This document shows positions 46,013 to 54,900 of a DNA stretch of 64,000 nt, piece after piece. The notes beneath the pieces are model-generated. The model ran no database searches. It was not told the origin of the DNA and saw only the letters and a list, made by a program, of their open reading frames with translations. This DNA is from G963662605 sp963667005 (GTDB lineage Bacteria > Bacteroidota > Ignavibacteria > Ignavibacteriales > Ignavibacteriaceae), in contig OY762937.1 in the NCBI GenBank assembly GCA_963667005.1, positions 1,178,001 to 1,242,000 of the forward strand. The letters are read 5' to 3'. Within the stretch, counting starts at the first letter, position 1; every line of letters starts with the position of its first letter. The position numbers were made by a program, and so were the translations under genes.

Positions 46013-46954
46013 ATGTATAAGCCAACAGTCGTAGTAACCGGCGGTGCCGGATTCTTAGGTTCCCATCTTTGTGACAGGATGCTTGCAGAGGGTATGAATG
46101 TTATCTGCATTGATAACTTCTTAACAGGCAATCCGGATAATATCGCACATCTCATGGGAAATGAAAATTTCACGTTTATCAAACATGATGTAACCAATTA
46201 CATTTATGTTCCCGGCCGTGTAGATTATATTCTGCATTTTGCTTCTCCGGCCAGTCCGATAGACTATTTAAAACTTCCTATTCAGACACTGAAAGTTGGT
46301 TCGCTTGGTACGCATAAAGTGCTTGGATTAGCCAAGGAAAAGAAAGCAAGAATCTTGATTGCTTCCACATCCGAAGTTTATGGCGATCCGCTGATTCATC
46401 CGCAGAAGGAAGATTACTGGGGTAATGTAAACCCTGTCGGTCCCCGCGGTGTGTATGATGAAGCTAAGCGCTTTGCAGAAGCTATTACTATGGCATATCA
46501 CACCTATCACGGAGTTGAAACAAGGATAGTAAGAATTTTTAATACGTATGGACCAAGAATGCGACTGAATGACGGTCGTGTACTTCCGGCATTCGTTTCA
46601 CAAGCATTGAATGGTGAGGATCTTACCGCGTTCGGTGACGGCTCACAGACTCGCAGTTTCTGTTATGTCAGCGATCTTGTTGACGGTATTTTCAGACTGT
46701 TGATGTCAAATGAAACCAACCCCGTGAACATTGGTAATCCGAGCGAAATTACAATTATGCAGTTCGCCGAAGAGATTATTAAACTCACCGGCTCTAAATC
46801 GAAGATTTGTTTTAAGCCGCTGCCTGTTGATGATCCGAAGGTGCGCCAACCTGATATAACTCGTGCCCGCAACATTCTCGGCTGGGAGCCCAAGGTCGGA
46901 AGAGAAGAAGGCTTGAGAATTACCATTGACTACTTTAAAAAGATTATCAAGTAA
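46013..46954 (+). CDS. UDP-glucuronate decarboxylase (UDP-xylose synthase)
   Basis: 313 residues, extended SDR: GGAGFLGSHL for NAD+, Thr/Ser/Glu at 119-121 (STSEVYGDP), Tyr148 and Lys152 (YDEAK), GPRMRLNDGRVLPAF and the SFCYVSDLVDG block typical of UXS. It converts UDP-glucuronate to UDP-xylose, a precursor for surface glycans. It sits between two terminators, so is likely a single-gene unit beside the export genes. Confidence 0.92.
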   Translation: MYKPTVVVTGGAGFLGSHLCDRMLAEGMNVICIDNFLTGNPDNIAHLMGNENFTFIKHDVTNYIYVPGRVDYILHFASPASPIDYLKLPIQTLKVGSLGTHKVLGLAKEKKARILIASTSEVYGDPLIHPQKEDYWGNVNPVGPRGVYDEAKRFAEAITMAYHTYHGVETRIVRIFNTYGPRMRLNDGRVLPAFVSQALNGEDLTAFGDGSQTRSFCYVSDLVDGIFRLLMSNETNPVNIGNPSEITIMQFAEEIIKLTGSKSKICFKPLPVDDPKVRQPDITRARNILGWEPKVGREEGLRITIDYFKKIIK

Positions 46955-46970
46955 CATCGTTTATAAAAAC

Positions 46971-47000
46971 AAAAAGGGTATCGTTTCGATACCCTTTTTT
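46971..47000. terminator. bidirectional intrinsic terminator
   Basis: AAAAGGGTATCG / CGATACCCTTTT with a TTT loop and flanking A and T tracts, between the convergent UXS and HisH-like genes. Confidence 0.85.
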
Positions 47001-47019
47001 ATTTTAAATTTTTATTCAC

Positions 47020-47607
47020 TTAGATTTTACAAAAGTTCTCAAGCACTTTTTTGCCTTGCTCACCGGATTTAACAATGTCAAAGAATACACCATAGATGTT
47101 CTCTTTTTCTAATGCCGCTATTGCCGGCTGGGGAACTTCGACAATGGCCGATGTGTGAGGGTTTGCGTGTGGTGCTTTCAGTAAAAATTCGAAATAGAAA
47201 TGGTCTGTGGGGTTAACATCGGCGAATAACGTTGAGTGTTTTTTCTGAGTGATAGAATATAAACCGTGCTGAAACTCCATCACGTTGCAGTAACTGTCTT
47301 TTTCGTCATCAAAAGTAAAGTAGCTGAGGCAGCTTTCTTTTGCCGTGCCTCCAAAGGCGAGCATAAGCTGAACACCAGAACCTATGCCAAGAACGGGCTT
47401 TTTAACCATGCGCAGGAGTGAAGTCAAATTTAATAAATGGAGTTTCTTGATGACTTTGGGCAAATCCGTCACAGGGGGAAAGATCAGCCGTTCTGCAGAA
47501 CTGATATCCGTTTCGCGTATGCTCACAGAATTTTTAATGCCCAACGTGTCGAGCAGGGCAGATAATTTACGGCCTTCTTCTTCGCAGCTATTTACAATGA
47601 CAACCAT
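47020..47607 (-). CDS. HisH-like glutamine-amidotransferase-fold protein lacking catalytic residues
   Basis: 195 residues, collinear with the glutaminase subunit HisH over its full length (AERLIFPPV; KKPVLGIGSGVQLM; ENIYGVFFDIVKSGEQG ... LENF). The nucleophile Cys in the usual GICLGMQ is Gly76, and the His and Glu of QFHPE are Asp177 and Val179, so it cannot hydrolyse glutamine by the usual route. No hisF is adjacent. The role is unknown; a binding or regulatory pseudoenzyme is the simplest reading. The short 48-bp gap to the GT4 gene upstream suggests one transcript. Confidence 0.75.
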   Translation of the reverse strand: MVVIVNSCEEEGRKLSALLDTLGIKNSVSIRETDISSAERLIFPPVTDLPKVIKKLHLLNLTSLLRMVKKPVLGIGSGVQLMLAFGGTAKESCLSYFTFDDEKDSYCNVMEFQHGLYSITQKKHSTLFADVNPTDHFYFEFLLKAPHANPHTSAIVEVPQPAIAALEKENIYGVFFDIVKSGEQGKKVLENFCKI

Positions 47608-47655
47608 TTTACAATCATTATTTAGACGATGGATAAATTACAAAAATCTTAAGAA

Positions 47656-48846
47656 CTACGAACGCTTGGAAATCACTTTTTCAAATACTTCAAAATATTT
47701 AGGGGCGGCTTCTTTCCATGAATACTTTTTAACCATTTGAAAATTTTCATGTGTTTGAATCTGCCGGATAGTGCTGTCGCTCCATATATTAAGCAAAAGG
47801 GCGGTGAGTGATTCGTGGTCACCCTTTTCGAAAATATTTATTTTAAAGTCTTTTGTCGCTTCGCGGATGATTGGAATATCTGCAGCGATAATCGGAGCTT
47901 TTGCAGCGGCGGCCTCAAGTAGCTGCGCAAATCCCGACTCATATTCTGATGCAGTAATATAATAACGGGCTGACTGCATAAGCTTGATCAAGTCCTCGTG
48001 AGGTATAGCGCCGAGATAGAACACATCTTTCATTTTATTTTGATCTATAAAATCAAAAATGTGCTGAGTGGCAGGTGATTTGCTTCCAGTGAAAACAAAG
48101 GGAACATTCATCTTGTACATATCATTGAGCAGCAAAATAGACCTGAGTATTGTCAGGTGATCTTTATGCCGCCAGAGCTGCGCAGGGTAAAACAGAAAGT
48201 CCTGAGGGAGATTGTATTTTTTCAGAATATCTTCATTGCCCTGCGGCTGTGAATATAAAGATGTACTGATACCAAAGGGCAGAACAGCTACTTTCTCTGC
48301 AGTAATGCTCTTTAACTTAAGCAACTCGTTTTTTATGGTTTCGTTTGCAACGGTTACAATCGTAGAATTTTGCAAAGTGTTTTCGAAATGGATTGTCCGG
48401 TTGAGCAGGTCATATTTTTTAAACAATTCCGGATGATGCAGATGTTGCATCTCATGCAGCGTTACCACCTTCGGAGCTTTTATTGCATAAGGAAACAGAA
48501 AGTTTGTCGGAGTATAAAAGACGTCAATTCCCGATGCATTTATTTTTTCGGTAACTGCTTTGTAAAACCGGTTGCATGTGGCAGTATATATAGATTTCAA
48601 ACGGGTTGAAATAGCCAGGCCCCGGAAAAATAAAGCTGTGCGGCTTTCCGCAGGCAGATCTATAACGGTGCAGGACGGTAATGCGGCGTACTTTTCAAAT
48701 AGCGGAGCCATTCCGTGTTTGATGAATATGATAAACTCATTACCTGTGTTGGTTTCAAGCATCCAGTCAAGCAGATCAAACGTAAACGTATTCAGCGCCG
48801 TCTTGTATTTCGGATTGATATTATAACAGTTAAAGCCGATTTTCAT
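47656..48846 (-). CDS. GT4-family glycosyltransferase
   Basis: 396 residues, GT-B fold. Visible are PKVVTLHEMQHLHHPELF in the N-terminal half and, in the C-terminal half, FLFYPAQLWRHKDHLTIL, VFYLGAIPHEDLIKLM and the donor-site ASEYESGFAQLLEAAAAKAPIIAAD, all typical of mannosyl-type GT4 enzymes. It is cytoplasmic, and the substrate is unknown. Confidence 0.87.
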   Translation of the reverse strand: MKIGFNCYNINPKYKTALNTFTFDLLDWMLETNTGNEFIIFIKHGMAPLFEKYAALPSCTVIDLPAESRTALFFRGLAISTRLKSIYTATCNRFYKAVTEKINASGIDVFYTPTNFLFPYAIKAPKVVTLHEMQHLHHPELFKKYDLLNRTIHFENTLQNSTIVTVANETIKNELLKLKSITAEKVAVLPFGISTSLYSQPQGNEDILKKYNLPQDFLFYPAQLWRHKDHLTILRSILLLNDMYKMNVPFVFTGSKSPATQHIFDFIDQNKMKDVFYLGAIPHEDLIKLMQSARYYITASEYESGFAQLLEAAAAKAPIIAADIPIIREATKDFKINIFEKGDHESLTALLLNIWSDSTIRQIQTHENFQMVKKYSWKEAAPKYFEVFEKVISKRS

Positions 48847-48981
48847 GAATAATTATAGCTCAAAATTGAAAAAACAGAGTATAAATTTAATGAATATTTC
48901 GATATGGATAATCATCCACGGGACACAATACAGCATTCACTGTTGAATCTGTTCCAATTAAATTGTAAGTTTGCCGGAAAT

Positions 48982-49083
48982 CGCGAAGATACGCTGGGAA
49001 ACTACTGCCGCTGAAGGCTGATGTTGATGCAGAGTTTAAAGGTTCCGGTGCCGGGTTGTGGGAAACCATCTTCGCGGTTTTTT
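48982..49083 (+). ncRNA. candidate structured RNA or unusual terminator
   Basis: Nine-base arms CGCGAAGAT (48982-48990) and ATCTTCGCG (49068-49076) enclose about 77 bases and are followed by six T (49078-49083). Inside, GCTGGGAAACT and TGTGGGAAACC repeat a GGGAAAC core next to each arm, and the interior is GC richer than its surroundings. No riboswitch class is recognised. A 60-codon frame on the other strand (48887-49069) has no ribosome site. The rest of 48847-49220 shows nothing clear. Confidence 0.35.
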
Positions 49084-49220
49084 GTTTTAAAGAGCCAATC
49101 TCTGCCCCGTTCTGCTTTGAAGAGTCCTTATTAATAGGTAATTTGCATCTGCAATTTTATTATTTGCCCCCGTTCCACCTAGGCGGATCAGGGAATAGAA
49201 CAGTAGTAGAATTAAAAAAT

Positions 49221-49295
49221 GCCCCCGTAGCTCAGTGGATAGAGCAGTGGCCTCCGGAGCCATGCGCACAGGTTCGACTCCTGTCGGGGGTACCA
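49221..49295 (+). tRNA. tRNA-Arg (anticodon CCG), integration target
   Basis: A full cloverleaf is readable: acceptor GCCCCCG pairs with CGGGGGT, D arm GCTC/GAGC, anticodon stem GTGGC/GCCAT with loop CTCCGGA (anticodon CCG), T arm ACAGG/CCTGT with TTCGACT. The discriminator A and CCA are encoded. The recombinase gene ends inside it on the opposite strand. Confidence 0.95.
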
Positions 49296-50899
49296 GACCC
49301 TTCAGATGTGCGAACTTGTTTGTCTATTGCCGACCAGTTCTTATCGATATTCCCGTTACCCCTTATTTTTAAGGTAATTACCCCATCTTTGTCATTTGTT
49401 TTGAAGTTCGAAGTTATCTCCGAAAAAACCAGATTTGTTAACCGCCTTTGCATCTCAATTGGTTGTTGATTGAATAGTTCCACGAATTTTTTGAGATCTT
49501 TCTTCAAAGAAGCTTTATCAACAATGCTGCTCTTTATTTGGTCAATGAACTGGGTTTTAAGAAGAATCTCGTTATCCAGCACTTCAACTTCGGCTTTCCA
49601 CTTATTGATTTGCTTCAAATATTCTTCGGAATTATTGACGTCACTATCCCTCGACATGCGTTCCCAGGTGTTTTCAATTTGAGTCTGGATTTTTGTCCGA
49701 TTCGACTTCATATCTGACAACTCTTTCTCGCGCTTGGCTAATTCATCACCTTTGTTGAAAGCCACTTGCTGAAATACAGCCTCAAAGAATGCATCATCTT
49801 CTATCACTTGCACGATAGTTTGAATTGCTAAATTTTCCAAAGGGGCATATGGCAACTGCTTAGCGTTGCAATGATCCTTTGTCATATGAACCTGCCGAGA
49901 GCATTTATAATAATAATACTGAGTGCCTTTGCCTGTTGAGGTAGTTAATGAGCTCCCACAGATGCCGCACTTTGTGACCCCGAGTAATATAAGAGATGAA
50001 TCAGTTTTTCTAGTGCTTTGCGTAGTTTGTGCACTTGCCTCAAGTAGTTTTTGAACCTTCTCGAATTTGTTAGCATCAACGATGGGCTGATGTACTCCGG
50101 TAAAAAATTCATCCTTGTACTTGCGGAGACCTATATAAACTTTATTATTGAGAATTTCTAGAACGTTAGATTTATTAAAATTCCCACCGCGTATGGTATC
50201 CATCGTCGCATCGCCGGCATCATTTTTCTTTTTGACTACCTGTTGCTTCATTTTTTTACCTTCTGCCATGAGCCTTCTGGCCACTTCGAGACACGACGGT
50301 TTTTCTATATAGTAATCAAAAATCTTATTGACCAGTTCAGCTTCGGTAGTATTTATCTCAAGTTTTTTGTTGATATTATCATAGCCCAATGGTGGCGTAC
50401 CACCATGCCAATGTCCCTGTTTGGCTCGTTGATAGATACTTTCTCTTGTCCTTTCGGCGATGATATTTCTTTCGAACTCAGCAAATGCAACAAAAATATC
50501 CTGCATAAATTTTCCACCGGATGTGGTAGTGTCAATACTCTGCGTGGCGGAAACAAAATCGACACCGAGATCATTGAATTTATTTGTGATATTTTTGAAA
50601 TCCATTAAGCTACGAGAAAGCCGGTCTATCTTTGTTACTACTATTACATCAAACTGACCTTTTTCAGCGTCTGATAATAAATTTGTGAGTTCATCTCTTT
50701 CAAGAGTTCCACCGCTTTTTGTGTCCTTGTAGATAGCTACAACTTCCCAATCTTTACCTTTGCAAAAAGCTTTCAGTTGATCTTCTTGGGCGTCAAGTGA
50801 GCTATAATCAGCAGCGCCTTGCATGGCCGTTGATACACGGCAATAAATGGCAGCACGCTTTTTATTGACCGTAGTTGAGTTTGTTTTCTTTTTTGCCAT
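49232..50899 (-). CDS. large serine recombinase (integrase of the island)
   Basis: About 555 residues from ATG near 50899. The N-terminal resolvase catalytic domain has the nucleophile Ser23 in YCRVST, then DRLSRS and E-R-N-I-I-A-E-R-T. A recombinase domain (GTPPLGYD), a zinc ribbon (CGICG ... C ... C) and a coiled coil follow, the plan of phiC31/Tn5397-type integrases. The last 20 or so residues (GTPDRSRTCAHGSG...) are encoded antisense to the tRNA-Arg gene. The upstream frame to 50947 starts with TTG and adds nothing conserved. It is divergent from the BREX operon. Confidence 0.9.
   Translation of the reverse strand: MAKKKTNSTTVNKKRAAIYCRVSTAMQGAADYSSLDAQEDQLKAFCKGKDWEVVAIYKDTKSGGTLERDELTNLLSDAEKGQFDVIVVTKIDRLSRSLMDFKNITNKFNDLGVDFVSATQSIDTTTSGGKFMQDIFVAFAEFERNIIAERTRESIYQRAKQGHWHGGTPPLGYDNINKKLEINTTEAELVNKIFDYYIEKPSCLEVARRLMAEGKKMKQQVVKKKNDAGDATMDTIRGGNFNKSNVLEILNNKVYIGLRKYKDEFFTGVHQPIVDANKFEKVQKLLEASAQTTQSTRKTDSSLILLGVTKCGICGSSLTTSTGKGTQYYYYKCSRQVHMTKDHCNAKQLPYAPLENLAIQTIVQVIEDDAFFEAVFQQVAFNKGDELAKREKELSDMKSNRTKIQTQIENTWERMSRDSDVNNSEEYLKQINKWKAEVEVLDNEILLKTQFIDQIKSSIVDKASLKKDLKKFVELFNQQPIEMQRRLTNLVFSEITSNFKTNDKDGVITLKIRGNGNIDKNWSAIDKQVRTSEGSGTPDRSRTCAHGSGGHCSIH
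49255..49300. other. probable attachment site (attL) in the 3' half of tRNA-Arg
   Basis: The recombinase coding sequence runs into the tRNA, so the crossover lies in or next to the 3' part of the tRNA, which is left intact. The matching direct repeat should lie beyond the right edge. The exact core cannot be defined from one side. Confidence 0.5.
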
Positions 50900-51013
50900 T
50901 GTCTTTATTTCGCGATATAAAACCCAAAATGCTGGAATTATTGACAAATCCTATTGCAAATATAATACATTCTCGTATTTTGCATATATCACTCACGAAT
51001 ATATACAGACGAA
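50900..51013. promoter_or_regulatory. divergent promoter region, recombinase / BREX operon
   Basis: The 114-bp AT-rich gap must start both transcripts. TTGACA at 50941 and TATAAT at 50961 are present rightward, but their 14-base spacing is short for sigma-70. The XRE protein next door is the likely regulator. Confidence 0.35.
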
Positions 51014-51409
51014 ATGGAATTAGGTAAGAAAGTTCAGAAACTCCGTGAGCTGCACGGTTTTACTCAGGAAGAACTTGCAAAGTTAACCGGAGTAACACAG
51101 GCATCAATCGCACGAATTGAATCTGGGGTTGTGGCCGATCCAAAAGCAAAGGGGGTACTGAAGCTGGCTGTGATATTAGGGGTTCCGGTTGAAGTCCTAT
51201 TGGATGAGACCATTACCATCGAAAACTGGCAGGAAGAGTTAAAATCTTTCAGAATAAGTGATGAAGGCAAAGAATTACTCAAGGTTTATAGAGAATTGAA
51301 ACAAAAACAAAAACGATTATTAATTGACTTCGCCCAGTTGCTACGTCATCAGGATATTAATGAACCGGGGATTCATATGAATAGAAATTTGAGGAGTCCG
51401 CAAGGGTGA
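51014..51409 (+). CDS. XRE-family transcriptional regulator
   Basis: 131 residues: an HTH_3 domain over about 5-62 (LRELHGFTQEELAKLTGVTQASIARIESG in parts) and a helical lysine/glutamine-rich C-terminal part. First gene of the operon, facing away from the integrase. Its stop overlaps the GTG start of brxF (GTGA). It probably controls the defence operon and possibly the recombinase. Confidence 0.88.
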   Translation: MELGKKVQKLRELHGFTQEELAKLTGVTQASIARIESGVVADPKAKGVLKLAVILGVPVEVLLDETITIENWQEELKSFRISDEGKELLKVYRELKQKQKRLLIDFAQLLRHQDINEPGIHMNRNLRSPQG

Positions 51410-51888
51410 GCGTAAAAGAGTCCCTGCTTGAGGCTATTTACAGCGCTGAAAATATGTACCACAGACTTGTAGTCATTGTTGGTGAACAAGGTGCTGGTAA
51501 GACGAAATTGCTTCAAGAGGCTAGCCGTGATATGAATAAGCCCCTGATAAATGTGAATCTTGAGTTGAGCAAACGACTACTTGAACTTACTGGAACAAGT
51601 AGAAAAATGAAGGTGGGAGAGATTCTATCTGACATATTGGACGCAACTGCTTCTGATATCATTTTTCTCGATAATGCTGAATTATTATTTGATGCGAATC
51701 TTAACCAAGATCCTTTGCGGTTGTTTCAAATTTTATCGCGTAAAAAAACGGTAATTGTATCATGGAACGGTCGTTTAGAAAATAATCAGTTAATTTATGC
51801 GGAACCAGAGCATCCGGAGTTTAGAAAAGAAAAATTATCCGGGGAAATTGTATTTGAACTCCCAAAAAAAAAAGAATTTGGAAATTGA
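51406..51888 (+). CDS. brxF: BrxF-like P-loop protein of BREX type 3
   Basis: 160 residues. Walker A VGEQGAGKT (25-33) and a Walker B-like DIIFLDNAELLF (about 85-96) define a small P-loop ATPase, the length and composition of BrxF, which precedes brxC in BREX type 3 loci. GTG 51406 overlaps the regulator stop; AGGAG lies upstream. The exact role is not established. It is 19 bases before brxC. Confidence 0.8.
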   Translation: MSVKESLLEAIYSAENMYHRLVVIVGEQGAGKTKLLQEASRDMNKPLINVNLELSKRLLELTGTSRKMKVGEILSDILDATASDIIFLDNAELLFDANLNQDPLRLFQILSRKKTVIVSWNGRLENNQLIYAEPEHPEFRKEKLSGEIVFELPKKKEFGN

Positions 51889-51907
51889 AGATTAGGAATT
51901 CAGTTAT

Positions 51908-54900
51908 ATGAAATATTCAGAACTTATTCAATTTGAGCCTATTGAAAGCATCGTACAATTAAGAGATGCCAACAAATCATCAGCAGCCAAGCAATTAGTG
52001 AATTCGTACGTAATCTCCGATGATATGGCTGAAAAATTAACGGATGTAGTTTTCCCACAGATACAGTTCACGACTCCCGCAGATAACAAAGGTTTTTTGA
52101 TTGTCGGGAATTACGGCACCGGCAAGTCTCATTTACTTTCAGTTATTTCAAGTATCGCTGAAGATGCTTCTCTGTTGGGGAGCATCTCGAATGAATCTGT
52201 TCGGAGAGCTGGCAATTCGATAGGCGGTAAATTCAAAGTTATCAGAACCGAAATTGGCGCGGTTACTATGTCGCTTCGAGAAATTCTTGTGGCTGAATTT
52301 GAAGAAAAGCTTGAGCAGTTTGGGATTAGCTATAGTTGGCCGGAGGCGGACAAAGTTGTTAATAATAAAAGGCCGCTCGAAGAAATGATGGCTGCTTTCC
52401 ATCAAAAGTATCCGGATCACGGCTTGCTTATTGTTGTTGATGAATTGCTGGATTATTTGAGTACAAGAAAAGATCAGGCCCTTATTCTTGACCTTAATTT
52501 TCTCCGAGAATTAGGCGAGGGCTGTAAAGATCTGCGGTTCAGATTTATTGCAGGTGTTCAGGAGGCGATATTTGATAGTCCGAGATTTTCTTTCGTTTCT
52601 GATAGCGTTAGGAGGGTTAAGGATCGCTTTGAACAAATCCTGATTGTGCGCAAAGATGTTAAGTATGTAGTAACTGAAAGGCTCTTAAAGAAAAATGCTC
52701 ACCAGCAAAATGCAATACGTGAGCACTTACAAAAATTCTCAAAATTCTACGGAAAGATGAATGAGAATATGGATGAATTTGTGAGGCTTTTCCCCATTCA
52801 TCCGGATTTCTTTGAAGCTTTTGATCAAATAACAGCAATTGAAAAACGAGAAGTTCTAAAGACGCTGTCGATTGCAATGCGAAAAATATTAGATAATCCA
52901 GTCCCCGAGAATGAAACCGGGTTAATCTCATATGATTCATACTGGAATAACCTCAGGGAAAATCCTTCATTTAGGACTCTTCCGGATATTAAAGAAGTCT
53001 TAGAATGCAGCGCCGTCTTGGAAGAGCGAATTGAAAAAAATATTGCTCGCAAAGCATATACGGCAATGGCATTAAGGATTATCAAAGGTCTTTCAATCAA
53101 GCGTTTAACCACAAATGATATACTTGCCCGCATCGGACCTACTCCTGAGGAGCTGCGTGATTCATTGTGCCTGTATATGGATGGGATCGCTGATTTGGGT
53201 GGAGAACCTTCGGATGACCTTTTAACTCAGGTGGAAACCGTTCTGCGTGAAATAATGAAAACCGTAAACGGGCAATTTATTTCATTCAACGAAACCAATC
53301 GTCAGTATTTTCTCGATCTTAAGAAGACCGAAGATTATGATGCTCTTATTGAGAAAAAAGCGGATTCGCTTGACTTATCAATTCTCGACAGGTATTATTA
53401 TGAAGCCCTAAAGCGCGTAATGGAATGCACAGATCAGACATACGTTACCGGGTATAAAATATGGGAACATGAATTGGAATGGATTGAGCGTAAGGCATCC
53501 CGATTAGGGTACCTCTTTTTCGGCGCTCCGAATGAACGTTCCACTGCGGTGCCTGCTCGAGATTTTTATCTTTATTTTATTCAACCATTCGATAAACCAA
53601 ATTACAGGGATGAACAGAAGCAGGATGAAGTGTTCTTTTTTCTATCCAATTTGGATGAGAAGCTAAAGACTGCTTTAAGAAAATATGCGTCGGCATTGGA
53701 GCTCTCGTCTACTGCAAGTGGGCACGCAAAAAGCACATATGAATCCAAGTCGCAGGACTATCTAAGAGAAATAGTGAGATGGTTGCAGGAACATGTTACT
53801 CAATGCTTTGAAGTAACGCATCAAGGGAAAAAGAAGAAAATTGTTGAGTGGATAAAAGGCAAGGTGCCTTCTAATATTGGAGTAAAAATCAATGTCCGGG
53901 ATATTGTCAATCTGGCATCTTCCATTTGCCTGGCATCACAGTTTAATGATGATGCCCCAAATTACCCAACATTTAGCGTATTGATTACGAAAGCAAACCG
54001 TGCCCAGGCCGCGCAGGATGCGTTACGCTGGATTGCGGGAGGGACAAAAACAAAGCAAGGCTCGGCGGTTCTGGATGCATTAGAACTGCTTGATGGCGAC
54101 CGTTTAGAGCCGAATAAATCACAGTATGCGAAATACATAAAATCGTTGATAGATAAAAAAGCCCAGGGACAGGTATTGAACCGTTCGGAGATTATTCAAG
54201 ATGAACTTGGTGTTGACTATATGTCTTCGGGTAATTTTCGTTTGGAACCGGAATGGGTTATTGTGCTCATTGCGGCTCAAATATATTCGGGAGAATTAGT
54301 GCTTTCGATACCAGGGCAGAAATTTGACGCGACAGGCTTAACCGATCTGTCAACACGATCAATTGATGAACTGCTTGGATTTAAGCATCTTGAAAAACCC
54401 AAAGACTGGAACATTGCCGGAATGAAGGTATTGATGGAGTTTCTGAAACAACCTCCTGGATATGCTCAACTGATAACTCAGCATCAGGATGATCCGGTCA
54501 AAGCAGTTCAGGAAGCGGTCCTCGCGAAACTAAGTGAATTGGTAAAAACAGAACAACAGTTGAACGAGGGTATAGTTTTTTGGGGACAGGCGGCCCTGAA
54601 TGAGAATGAAAGGACTGCCTTAAAACCACAGATTCAGAAACTAAAAGCATTTTTGGAAAGTTTGCAGGTGTATAATTCTCCTGCTAAGTTTAAAAATTTC
54701 CTGTATTCTCCCGCCGATATCACAGTGCATTCGCCGGCATTAAAAAAATTGGATGAAGTTATTAGCCTTGTTGAAACAATTACAGAGTTGAATCAATATA
54801 CTGCATATCTGACTAGCGCTGAAGTTCATGTTGCAGTAGTTGATCCTTGGCTAGAAAAACTTAAAAAAGTCAGGGATGAGGTATTTACTGCACTTCGCGA

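Noticed and set aside
48887..49069. 60-codon minus-strand frame left of the tRNA
   Set aside because: No ribosome site and no recognisable family; it overlaps the hairpin region, which is the better explanation for local structure.
49056..49469. 137-codon plus-strand frame across the tRNA and integrase 3' end
   Set aside because: It reads through the tRNA-Arg gene and antisense to the recombinase, and has no ribosome site or recognisable product.
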